From: CAZKCI01 sp964551475
Lineage (GTDB): Bacteria; Auribacterota; Erginobacteria; Erginobacterales; CAZKCI01
Reading direction: 5' to 3'
Assembly: GCA_964551475.1 (NCBI GenBank)
Contig: CAZKCI010000127.1
Coordinates: 1 to 11,997 of the forward strand
DNA length: 11,997 nt
Shown here: in pieces, positions 1 through 5,205 of the stretch
How positions within the stretch are numbered: position 1 is the first letter of the stretch
Layout of the letters: every line of letters begins with the position of its first letter
The notes under the pieces: model-generated
What the model was told of the DNA's origin: nothing
The model's input: only the letters and a program-made list of their open reading frames with translations
Database searches by the model: none
Made by a program: the position numbers and the translations under genes

Positions 1-27
1 TTCGGGAGGCGAATAAGGAGCATCCAG

Positions 28-122
28 CAGCCCCAACGGGGCTGAGTCCGTTAGCCCAGGGTTGCGCCGGAGGCGCTACCCTGGGTAACGAGGCGAGACA
101 GTGTCCAACCCCAACGGGGTTG
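28..122. repeat. Three-hairpin palindromic module, left copy
   Basis: Three hairpins follow one another. The first has a 7-bp stem CAGCCCC/GGGGCTG with loop AAC (28-44). The second is a long near-perfect hairpin (51-88) whose outer arms are TTAgCCCAGGGT and ACCCTGGGTAA and whose inner arms are GCGCC/GGCGC with loop GGA. The third has a 7-bp stem CAACCCC/GGGGTTG with loop AAC (106-122). The arrangement resembles REP/BIME-type extragenic palindromes. A related module lies in inverted orientation at 205-302. No transposase is visible beside it. The hairpins are read directly from the sequence; mobility by a RAYT-like enzyme is inference. Confidence 0.8.
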
Positions 123-204
123 TGTCGGAGAAAAGCGATCGTGTCATGATCACTGTCCTGCGTTCATCGGCTGAACGGCAATTCCCGGTTGAGGGGGACG
201 GACA

Positions 205-302
205 CAACCCCTTCGGGGTTGGCGGGGTAGGTCGATGCCGTTTCCCGGGGTAGCGCCGAAGGCCCCAACCCCGGGCTAGGTGACGGAATCCCTTCGGGAT
301 TC
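205..302. repeat. Three-hairpin palindromic module, inverted right copy
   Basis: The hairpins are CAACCCC/GGGGTTG with loop TTC (205-221), CCCGGGGT/ACCCCGGG with an inner GCC/GGC pairing (244-275), and GAATCCC/GGGATTC with loop TTC (286-302). Read on the minus strand, the order and much of the sequence match the 28-122 module: a small hairpin, then TAGCCC-GGGTTG to GGCGCTACCC-GGG, then CAACCCC-GGGGTTGTGTC. Stem changes are compensated on both arms, for example CCCAGGGT/ACCCTGGG against CCCGGGGT/ACCCCGGG. That suggests selection for, or copying of, the folded form. The 82-nt spacer (123-204) shows no convincing gene. Confidence 0.8.
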
Positions 303-363
303 GCGGTCCGTCCGCCGCGGCCAGGTTTGAGGTTTTGACGGGGGAGGCGATTCCAGCTCCAAA

Positions 364-401
364 TCGGACAACTCCTGTCCGATCGGACAGAAGTTGTCCG
401 A
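364..401. repeat. 38-bp near-perfect palindrome with repeated TCGGACA units
   Basis: Arms TCGGACAACT and AGTTGTCCGA flank a core CTGTCCGATCGGACAG. Only the C374/A391 pair breaks a perfect dyad centred at 382/383. The heptamer TCGGACA occurs twice and its complement TGTCCGA twice, so the site is both a hairpin and a nested pair of dyads. It is about 140 bp beyond the stop of the ATPase gene and next to a leader-block copy (448-480). It could be an operator for a dimeric or tetrameric regulator, a recombination site, or part of the dispersed repeat family. Confidence 0.7.
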
Positions 402-447
402 ATATAAGAGAAGCCACCCACACGAAATGGAAGAGAACCGAACTTCC

Positions 448-480
448 TAACCTCATGTCCCCAGTCTGTCCTCACGACGC
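448..480 (-). repeat. Dispersed leader block, copy 1
   Basis: Plus-strand core AACCTCATGTCCCCAGTCTG followed by TCCTCACGACG. Closely similar blocks sit at 4729-4760 and 11875-11910, each upstream of a minus-strand gene. Here the match extends to about 505 (GTGTGAACCGC-like end shared with 11936-11944). This copy has no recognisable gene on its downstream (left) side; instead the 38-bp palindrome and the hairpin modules follow. That marks it as a dispersed element rather than part of one gene. Confidence 0.55.
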
Positions 481-539
481 CTCCCGCCGGGGTCAATGTG
501 AACCGCTGGGTATAGTATTCTCCTCCCGACGAGGGGTGG

Positions 540-1715
540 TCAAGAATATTCCCCCGCCCATAGAGCGGACAAGAACTCGCCGACGGGGAGAATCGTCACG
601 TCCCCCAACCGCCGGGCGCGCTTCTCCAGGCAGACGCACACCAACCTCTTCATCCGCTTCTCTTCGGCCAGCGCCCGCAGGGAGTTGAGATCCGCCGGGG
701 AGACCGTGTCTTTGGCCTTGACCTCGATAGCCGTGTGATCTCCGATGATGAAGTCCACTTCGAAGCCCGATGTCGATCGCCAGAAGCTTAAGGCCTCGCC
801 GTCGCAATAATCGCCTCGGCAGACGAGCTCGTGCAGAAGGTAGGTTTCAAAAGCCTGTCCGAACTCCGGAGTGCCGGGCCGAAACGGTCGCCCCTGGAGC
901 GCCGCTGCCATGCCGACGTCGAAAAAGTAGTATTTGGACGAGCAGACGGGCTTTCTCTTCCGCGATCTCCGCCAGGCCGGGAGCTCGTGAATGACCAGCG
1001 TATCTTTGAGGATCTCGAAATACTCGTAGACCGTCGTCCGCGGCACTTGGGCGTCGTTACCGATGTTGGTGAAGTTGACGATCGTGCCGTTGCACAATGC
1101 GGCGGTGCGGAGAAACCGGCTGAACGCCGGTATGTTCCGGGTGGCGCCTTCCGCTACGATCTCCTGCTGGAGGTAAACCCCGGCATACGCCTGAGCGTCG
1201 GCCCAGGGATCATCGGAAAAGTAGACGGAGGGGAGCAAACCCCGACCGATCGCGCGCTCAAGATTGAAGTGTCGGCCGAGCTCCTGGCAGGTCAGGGGAT
1301 GCAGGTGTTTTATCCGGGCGCGTCCTCCCAGAAGATTGACCCCGCCGGCGCGGAGTTTGCGCGTGCTCGACCCGGTCAGCAGGAACCGGATCCCGCGTTC
1401 TTCGATCAGACGGTGCACCTCGTTGAGGAGCGCCGGCAATCGTTGGATCTCATCGATGACCACCAGGCGCTCGCTGTCGCGGAGCTCCTGCCCGATGCGC
1501 CCCGGATCCCGGCTCAGCGCCAGAAAAACCGACGAGTCGAGAAGATCATAGCGCCGGAGATCGGCGAGGGTTTGGTTGATCAGGAAGGTTTTGCCGGTCT
1601 GCCGCGGACCGAACAGGAAATGGGACTTTTTCTCCAGCAGAGACCGCAGGTTCAAGAAGCGGGGGATGACCGGGGGAGGGGTTGGCGCGGCATGAGCTGT
1701 CGTATTCATCGTCAT
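540..1715 (-). CDS. AAA family ATPase with DUF4143-type C-terminal domain
   Basis: A 391-residue cytoplasmic ATPase of the AAA_14/DUF4143 type. The Walker A motif GPRQTGKT is at residues 36-43, the Walker B VVIDEIQ at 85-91, and a sensor-like FLLTGSS at 110-116. A middle segment (about 185-290) has the YLQQEI...YEYFEIL helical pattern of the family. The C-terminal part carries FEVDFII...IEVKAKD, which resembles a PD-(D/E)xK nuclease-like core. Length is normal for the family, and the reading frame is intact. The cellular role of this family is not settled; links to toxin-antitoxin or mobile-element biology are suggestions only. The gene stands alone with no partner. Neither possible start (1715, or Met3 at 1709) has a Shine-Dalgarno sequence. 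A promoter and palindrome overlap the start, so the transcript may be leaderless and autoregulated. Confidence 0.9.
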   Translation of the reverse strand: MTMNTTAHAAPTPPPVIPRFLNLRSLLEKKSHFLFGPRQTGKTFLINQTLADLRRYDLLDSSVFLALSRDPGRIGQELRDSERLVVIDEIQRLPALLNEVHRLIEERGIRFLLTGSSTRKLRAGGVNLLGGRARIKHLHPLTCQELGRHFNLERAIGRGLLPSVYFSDDPWADAQAYAGVYLQQEIVAEGATRNIPAFSRFLRTAALCNGTIVNFTNIGNDAQVPRTTVYEYFEILKDTLVIHELPAWRRSRKRKPVCSSKYYFFDVGMAAALQGRPFRPGTPEFGQAFETYLLHELVCRGDYCDGEALSFWRSTSGFEVDFIIGDHTAIEVKAKDTVSPADLNSLRALAEEKRMKRLVCVCLEKRARRLGDVTILPVGEFLSALWAGEYS

Positions 1716-1734
1716 ATATCATGATATATGACGA
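1709..1734. promoter_or_regulatory. 26-bp perfect palindrome over the ATPase start codon (putative operator)
   Basis: The half site TCGTCATATATCA is followed by its exact complement, giving a perfect dyad centred at 1721/1722. It covers the ATG at 1713-1715, touches the in-frame ATG at 1707-1709 and includes the predicted -10 hexamer. A repressor bound here would block polymerase and ribosome access together. The dyad is seen directly; autoregulation is inference. Confidence 0.6.
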
Positions 1735-1746
1735 CAGTCTCGTCAA
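1718..1746 (-). promoter_or_regulatory. Predicted promoter of the ATPase gene
   Basis: A -35 hexamer TTGACG (1741-1746) and a -10 CATGAT (1718-1723) are separated by 17 bp. Transcription would start near 1711-1709, at or within one codon of the two candidate start codons. With no Shine-Dalgarno sequence present, a leaderless mRNA beginning at the ATG at 1709 is a reasonable reading. The -10 match is only 4 of 6. Confidence 0.4.
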
Positions 1747-1754
1747 GGGAAACT

Positions 1755-1798
1755 GGCATCGCCTGACACCCCACGCCGTGACCGAAAACGGCGATGCC
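1755..1798. repeat. Hairpin upstream of the ATPase promoter
   Basis: The 9-bp arms GGCATCGCC (1755-1763) and GGCGATGCC (1790-1798) pair perfectly. Inside them CGCCGT (1774-1779) can instead pair with ACGGCG (1788-1793), so two mutually exclusive folds exist. It lies upstream of the predicted -35 site, so if functional it would act at DNA level or belong to an upstream transcript. Confidence 0.45.
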
Positions 1799-1846
1799 GG
1801 CGAGAGCGCCCCCTGCCCAGGCAGAAATAAATCCGCACGGACCCAG

Positions 1847-1868
1847 GCGCAACCGGTCTAGGTTGCGC
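1847..1868. repeat. Short perfect hairpin
   Basis: An 8-bp stem GCGCAACC/GGTTGCGC with a 6-nt loop. No T-run follows on either strand, so it is not a typical intrinsic terminator. It lies just beyond the terminator at 1885-1913 in the minus direction. Confidence 0.4.
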
Positions 1869-1884
1869 GGGAATCCGTTACAAT

Positions 1885-1913
1885 AAAAAATCCGCGTCCT
1901 CTCGACGCGGATT
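1885..1913 (-). terminator. Intrinsic terminator downstream of the protease gene and the fossil repeat
   Basis: A 10-bp perfect stem AATCCGCGTC/GACGCGGATT with a 5-nt loop. On the minus strand it is followed by TTTTTTATTG. It is well placed to end transcripts from the CPBP protease gene that run through the propeller-gene fossil, before the ATPase promoter. On the plus strand the following ATTATT is a weaker tract. Confidence 0.75.
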
Positions 1914-2100
1914 ATTATGGAGATGAGGGGATTCGACACAACACGAACCGTCTCCGACGAGAAATCACGTTCTCCGTCGAGGAACCCTCCACCCAGTATC
2001 ACCGGATACCACCATCTATCGCGAAAATGCTACGTTTTTGCTACACCTTTTGAACATGGTTTTCCCCGACTAAACCGCTTTTTCGCCTTCCAGACTGATG

Positions 2101-2205
2101 TTATCGGGTAACCGGAAAATCTCCCGTCGCCCCGAAATACACCCGGGTCAGGTTGCGGACAGACCACATCCCCGCCGAGTCGCGGAAGATGCCGATGTTG
2201 TGGTC
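2101..2205 (-). pseudogene. Fossil 3' end of a propeller/DYxGDG-repeat gene
   Basis: On the minus strand 34 codons read as the second half of a C-terminal repeat, with IGIFRDSAGMWSVRNLTRVY near its start and a final PVTR before TAA. They nearly match the last repeat of the two large genes ending at 5206 and 9445. Homology continues past the stop: a CCAGAC-GATGTTATCGGG tail and a decayed ACCGC-TTTTTCGCC terminator arm (about 2072-2100). Upstream of the fragment the DYDGDG half is missing and no propeller repeats are found. A hairpin typical of the 5' leaders lies only 45 bp away (2250-2281). The simplest reading is a former propeller gene that lost its whole interior. Confidence 0.75.
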
Positions 2206-2237
2206 CTTCCTTTGTCCCTGGTGCCCCGCTCCTATCC

Positions 2238-3110
2238 CTAAGAGCTAATCCGGCCGGCTATCGCTATCCGAACCGGGCCGGAACCGCCCACCCCAGGGGA
2301 CGCGTTCTCCCGGAGGAGGAACTTCCGGTCCGCAACTGCGATCGCGGTCGCTGCCAGGATCAGCACGATCGTGACGATGCACTTGGTGAACTGATCCACC
2401 GGAAAGATCGACATGCCGATGTCCGCCGAGAGATGGAAGAGAAAGCAGGCGACGACGCTGCGGCGGTTGCGGTAGTAGAGCCAGTTGATGATGAACCCCA
2501 TCGGGAGGACGCTGGCGAAGAAATTAGCCGCGTGGACCCAGTGTGAGAGGAGTTCATGGTGGTAATAACCCCGGATGAAAAACAGGGGCGTATGCCAGAA
2601 AGCCCAGAGCGGGGCGAACCAGAGAAAGGCGGGGAAAAGACCGACGCGCCTCCGCAGGCTGTCCATCCCGTAGCCCCGCCAGCCCATCTCCTCCAGGGCC
2701 GGGGCGAGGCAGAGGATGAGCAGGACCGGCACGCACCCGGCGGAAAAGCCGAACTGGAGAGTGAAGGCGAACTGGGCCGCCGGGCGGCCGAAGAGCAGGG
2801 AGACGAGGGCAGAGACCAGGACGGCCGCCGGCATCAAGAACAGCATCAGGGGGACGGTGGCCGGGCGGATCCGTTTGAGGTTGATCAGACGGTCCCAGTA
2901 ATCCCTCCACAATGCCGGGTCCTTCGACCGGCCGATCATGACCAGCGATGCGATGAGCGGACCCAGCAGCCCGGAGAGGACGAGCAGGCCCAAGAGCTGC
3001 TCCGTCCCTTCCCGGCTGCTGACGTGGGCGGCGGCAAACCAGAAGCTCCACGTCACCAGAAAGGTGATCAGGAAGAAGCCCAACGGCTGGCTGGCGGCCT
3101 TGTGGTTCAT
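2238..3110 (-). CDS. CPBP family intramembrane metalloprotease
   Basis: A membrane protein of 290 residues with several hydrophobic helices (about 10-28, 39-60, 86-107, 118-138, 158-178, 195-212, 219-240). It carries the three conserved motifs of the CPBP (Abi/CAAX-protease-related) family: EEMGWR at 140-145, the WAFWH motif with His173, and HLSAD at 226-230, where the usual last Asn is Asp. These residues are thought to bind the catalytic metal within the membrane. The start at 3110 is chosen because AGAGGTG lies 12 nt upstream. An in-frame GTG at 3164 would add 18 polar residues with poorer support. The last ~14 codons (GPVRIAIAGRISS) are translated from a dispersed hairpin repeat (2250-2281), so the native C-terminus has probably been replaced. 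Substrate is unknown; the neighbours give no clue. Confidence 0.88.
   Translation of the reverse strand: MNHKAASQPLGFFLITFLVTWSFWFAAAHVSSREGTEQLLGLLVLSGLLGPLIASLVMIGRSKDPALWRDYWDRLINLKRIRPATVPLMLFLMPAAVLVSALVSLLFGRPAAQFAFTLQFGFSAGCVPVLLILCLAPALEEMGWRGYGMDSLRRRVGLFPAFLWFAPLWAFWHTPLFFIRGYYHHELLSHWVHAANFFASVLPMGFIINWLYYRNRRSVVACFLFHLSADIGMSIFPVDQFTKCIVTIVLILAATAIAVADRKFLLRENASPGVGGSGPVRIAIAGRISS
2250..2281 (-). repeat. Leader-type hairpin repeat forming the protease 3' end
   Basis: CCGGCC (2250-2255) pairs with GGCCGG (2276-2281) around CTATCGCTATCCGA. The sequence matches the hairpins at 4687-4717 and 11834-11864, including the shared TATCGCTATCCGA element with the 11834 copy. Here it is read as protein at the end of the CPBP gene. 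Elsewhere it is untranslated and upstream of genes. Confidence 0.6.
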
Positions 3111-3181
3111 ACCGATATTTTTCACCTCTGGCCGCGAATGGTCAAGAGATTCGAGGATAGGCACCCTGCAGAATCCCGCCC

Positions 3182-3553
3182 TTGAAGTCCAACCGATCCT
3201 ATGTAGACGCAGGGGTCCAGCTGCTCGACTTGGCTTCGAAGGCCCATTCCCTTTACAGCCAGCAGCCCATGTTGCAGCGCAGGCGGTTGTTGAATTATGT
3301 ATTCTCGAACTCCACTTGGAAGGACGGCCGGCTCACACCAACATTTCGCCAACCATTTGATATGCTTGCTGATGCGAACGTTTTTAACCAAGAGAAAAAG
3401 GCCGCCGACCAAGGGGCCAGCGGCCTTTCTGAAAAATACCTCCCCTTCGTGGTCTCATTTAGAACTTGGCTTGCACTACCTTTCTGGGAACGAGATCCTG
3501 TTTTTTGGCCCATCTTTTATCCCGATCACATTGAGCAGCATGCGATTATATAA
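3182..3553 (+). pseudogene. C-terminal remnant of a serine recombinase
   Basis: From about 3200 the frame reads LLDLASKAHSLYSQQ, then RRRLLNYVFSNSTWKDGRL and TFRQPFDMLADAN. This is the pattern of the C-terminal tail of large serine site-specific recombinases found in many bacteria and phages. The catalytic resolvase domain, the recombinase domain and the zinc ribbon are all absent, and a stop lies in frame at 3158-3160. The frame stays open to 3553, but after about 3430 it no longer resembles the family, and it crosses a hairpin (3397-3428). There is no ribosome binding site. It is a dead end-piece of an integrase-type gene. Family recognition is from memory of motif style. Confidence 0.7.
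3397..3428. terminator. GC-rich hairpin with T/A-runs, bidirectional terminator-like
   Basis: A 9-bp perfect stem AAAGGCCGC/GCGGCCTTT with a 14-nt loop, flanked by AAAAA on the left and TTTCTG on the right. It lies inside the recombinase remnant, so it probably arrived or evolved after the gene died. On the minus strand it would protect the CPBP gene from upstream transcription. Confidence 0.55.
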
Positions 3554-3714
3554 TAATTGGCGTCTCCCCTGACCGCATCAGCCAGTTCCTTCGCCTCCTC
3601 AAACTACCCCCGGAAATCCAGCAGTCCATGATCAGAATGGGGGATCCGCTATCTTCCCGGGCAATAGCAGAACGTAAGCTACGGACGTTTCTCACATCTC
3701 CCCAACCCAAATAG
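3553..3714 (+). pseudogene. ParB/HTH-like DNA-binding remnant
   Basis: An open frame of 53 codons ending in TAG reads GVSPDRISQFLRLLKLPPEI, then RMGDPLSSRAIAERKLRTFL. This resembles the helix-turn-helix segment of ParB/Spo0J-like or recombinase-associated proteins (SxxRISQxLxLLKLPPEIQ). No start codon or ribosome binding site precedes it, and the frame is closed within about 25 bp upstream. It follows the recombinase remnant on the same strand, so the two may be pieces of one decayed mobile module. The minus-strand terminator at 3715-3750 begins right after the stop. Confidence 0.55.
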
Positions 3715-3750
3715 AAAAAGGCGGCCGCTCCATTGCTGGAGAAACCGCCC
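3715..3750 (-). terminator. Intrinsic terminator of the hydrolase unit
   Basis: GGCGG (3720-3724) pairs with CCGCC (3745-3749), and the inner CTCC (3728-3731) pairs with GGAG (3738-3741). On the minus strand the hairpin runs into TTTTTC. The arm GGGCGGTTTC is shared with the terminator at 5151-5188. It lies about 45 nt after the stop of the 36-codon ORF at 3795. Confidence 0.75.
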
Positions 3751-3794
3751 ATTAAATATCCATCCTGCTGGGTCTACAGGAGAACGGGAACTCG

Positions 3795-3905
3795 TTAAGC
3801 AGTAACGCGGCTTTCACCCCCACTCTTCTGTCTGCGCTGCTGGAACGACATGAGATACTCTCGGAGCGCCACAGCATTGTTGTGCGTCTCATCTGCTGCT
3901 GTCAT
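3795..3905 (-). CDS. Small ORF (36 aa) overlapping the hydrolase stop
   Basis: The hydrolase stop and a new ATG overlap as ATGA (3902-3905), a common sign of translational coupling. The frame runs 36 codons to TAA at 3795. The peptide starts MTAADETHNN and contains ALREYLMSFQQRRQKSGG, a likely short amphipathic helix with a basic end. No domain is recognised. A terminator follows within about 45 nt, so the ORF lies inside the same transcript as the hydrolase. An unremarkable downstream frame could give the same picture by chance, and no independent Shine-Dalgarno sequence is evident. Confidence 0.35.
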   Translation of the reverse strand: MTAADETHNNAVALREYLMSFQQRRQKSGGESRVTA

Positions 3906-4567
3906 TTTAAGGCGGCATCCAACATCAACCGGTACAACTTGTCCGGCAGGTCAGCCATCGGCACGTGGGACGACGGCAGTTCGAGGTAGGTCCAGCCTTG
4001 TGGCGCGGCGGCAATCTTCTGCTTAGCGATCCGGGTGACGTTCTTAAATTCGCTCTTCGTGCAGAGAATGTAGGTTTTCGGCAGCGATCGGAGCAGAGCC
4101 GGGTCATACCGCAGTTTCTCCACATAGGGCGTTGCCGGATCCGGCAACGCCGGGCGAGGGCCGGCGGAGGAGGCCAAGCCAATATTCAGGATGTCATACA
4201 AGGATTGTCCGGGATCCGGCAGGGCGGCATCGAGATACACGAGGCGCCTGATCCTGTCCCTCATCCTGGCGGCGACGCCAGTGATGACCATCCCTCCGTA
4301 GCTGTGGCCGACCAGGATTATATCCTTGAGATCGTTATCGGCTATTAACGCGCATACCTGTTCGATATGCCTGGTCAGTGTGCTGCTGTTTTCATCCTCG
4401 AGGGTCGGTATAAAAGCGCGGTGGCCATGCGCTCGGAGAAACGCAGCGGTCCCATCCCAGTATTTGGCGCCAAGGTGGCTGCCGGGGGCATAATCAATCC
4501 TTCCGGCGAGTCTATTCCAGGTGTCAGCGGACATATTACCGCCATGAACTAATACATAGTCGGCCAT
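3902..4567 (-). CDS. Alpha/beta hydrolase (esterase-like)
   Basis: A 221-residue single-domain hydrolase. The N-terminal strand YVLVHGG (4-10) supplies the oxyanion-loop HGG, and the nucleophile elbow GHSYGG places Ser89. His201 in SSHVPM is the likely general base. The acid is uncertain: Glu173 in CTKSEF sits where relatives often have Asp; Asp113 in YLDAA is another candidate. The fold resembles the salicylate-esterase/EstC-like group; the substrate cannot be told. The start at 4567 has GGGAGG seven nt upstream. An in-frame ATG at 4633 also has GGAGGTG and would add a 22-residue hydrophobic N-terminus lacking positive charge, so a membrane-anchored form is possible. Its 5' region carries the same hairpin and block as the propeller gene at 9445-11781. 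Confidence 0.88.
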   Translation of the reverse strand: MADYVLVHGGNMSADTWNRLAGRIDYAPGSHLGAKYWDGTAAFLRAHGHRAFIPTLEDENSSTLTRHIEQVCALIADNDLKDIILVGHSYGGMVITGVAARMRDRIRRLVYLDAALPDPGQSLYDILNIGLASSAGPRPALPDPATPYVEKLRYDPALLRSLPKTYILCTKSEFKNVTRIAKQKIAAAPQGWTYLELPSSHVPMADLPDKLYRLMLDAALK

Positions 4568-4686
4568 TGTAGAGCCTCCCTCGTTCATCATCACGACGGT
4601 TCCTATCACTATCACGACTACCATTCCAAGCATCTCCGTGGGGCACCTCCCCAGTTTTTCGATCGGCGATCCAACCCAATAAAAAT

Positions 4687-4717
4687 ACCCGCCCGGATAT
4701 CCCTATCCGAGCCGGGC
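4687..4717 (-). repeat. Leader hairpin upstream of the hydrolase
   Basis: The outer arms CCCG/CGGG and inner arms CGGATA/TATCCG (4694-4699 with 4704-4709) form a hairpin. On the minus strand it is followed by TATTTTTATT. It can be read as a terminator blocking read-through from the right, or as an attenuator in the hydrolase leader. Related copies are at 2250-2281 and 11834-11864. Confidence 0.6.
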
Positions 4718-4728
4718 CGGAAAATGCC

Positions 4729-4760
4729 GAACCTCATCTCCCCAGTGTGCTCTCACGACG
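4729..4760 (-). repeat. Dispersed leader block, copy 2
   Basis: The plus strand reads GAACCTCATCTCCCCAGTGT followed by GCTCTCACGACG. It is 12 bp upstream (minus sense) of the leader hairpin, the same spacing pattern as at 11875-11910. Block plus hairpin therefore travel together in front of two unrelated genes. Confidence 0.6.
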
Positions 4761-4933
4761 TTTCCCCGGGTTTAGCCCGACTTTCGCAACTGGAGCCTAA
4801 AAACAACTATTTTAATTTAAGGGGTGAAGTTGACGCAAGTGATTGTACTGCAACGGTCGGATTTTTAAAAGTGCGTGTAGTACAGACCTACCCCCTTTCA
4901 GGTGCAGATGGATGGATGTAATCTATCGCCATC
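4761..4933. other. AT-richer intergenic stretch, no gene seen
   Basis: Between the leader block and the transposase stub the sequence is visibly AT-richer (about 4795-4875, with runs such as TATTTTAATTTAA and TTTTTAAAA) than its GC-rich surroundings. It could be the left end of the insertion sequence whose stub follows. I could not identify a terminal inverted repeat. Confidence 0.35.
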
Positions 4934-5140
4934 ATGTACCTGAAGTGCCATCGCCGACTCAAAGACGGTAAGGAACACCGCTACTGGAGCATCGCCGAGA
5001 AGCGCCGCCGGGCCGGCGGGCGGGCGGTAGATCGGCACGTTCTGTATCTGGGAGAGATCAACGACAGCCAGAAAGCTGCACCCCGATTCTGGCCGGAAAA
5101 TGCTGTAAATGCTGTTATGCTGGGGTTTCTCCATCCTTGA
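4934..5140 (+). pseudogene. 5' stub of an IS transposase (IS1634/IS4-like)
   Basis: The frame begins MYLKCHRRLKDGKEHRYWSI and continues through RVLYLGEIND-like sequence (HVLYLGEINDSQKAA), the typical N-terminus of IS1634-type DDE transposases. After about 49 residues the similarity ends and an unrelated 19-residue tail runs to TGA at 5138-5140. The DDE catalytic core, normally several hundred residues, is absent. There is no good Shine-Dalgarno sequence. This is the remnant of an insertion that lost all but its left end, abutting the terminator of the propeller gene. Confidence 0.75.
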
Positions 5141-5150
5141 TCGCGATAGC

Positions 5151-5188
5151 AAAAGGGCGGCTCCCCATGCCGGGAAACCGCCCCTTTT
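5151..5188 (-). terminator. Terminator of the 1355-aa propeller gene
   Basis: GGGCGG (5155-5160) pairs with CCGCCC (5178-5183), and CCC (5164-5166) pairs with GGG (5172-5174). AAAA lies on the left and CTTTT on the right, so it can work on both strands. On the minus strand it ends CCGCCCTTTTGC. It starts 18 nt after the gene's stop codon. The tail between stop and hairpin (GCCAGACAGACTGAGGTTA on the plus strand) resembles those at 2081-2103 and 9424-9447. Confidence 0.75.
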
Positions 5189-5205
5189 CGCCAGACAGAC
5201 TGAGG

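Noticed and set aside
28..302. CRISPR-like array
   Set aside because: The repeats are hairpins of different sequence with irregular spacing and inverted arrangement. There are no uniform direct repeats or spacers and no cas gene.
164..496. 110-residue open frame on the minus strand
   Set aside because: It reads straight through the palindromes and the leader block, so it is most likely translated repeat DNA. No ribosome binding site or domain was found.
335..688. 117-residue open frame on the plus strand
   Set aside because: It starts in the palindrome region and ends antisense to the ATPase gene, with Arg/Pro/Ser-rich composition typical of a shadow frame.
831..1724. 297-residue open frame on the plus strand
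   Set aside because: It is fully antisense to the ATPase gene, which has Walker motifs and family-like sequence. The plus frame shows no recognisable domain.
2556..3185. 209-residue charged open frame on the plus strand
   Set aside because: Antisense to the CPBP protease, low-complexity E/G/R/Q composition, no start signal.
2050..4760. Integron-like gene cassettes because of hairpins at gene ends
   Set aside because: No attC-type core sites, no tyrosine integron integrase, and the hairpins resemble intrinsic terminators or leaders. Kept only as a shared-element finding.
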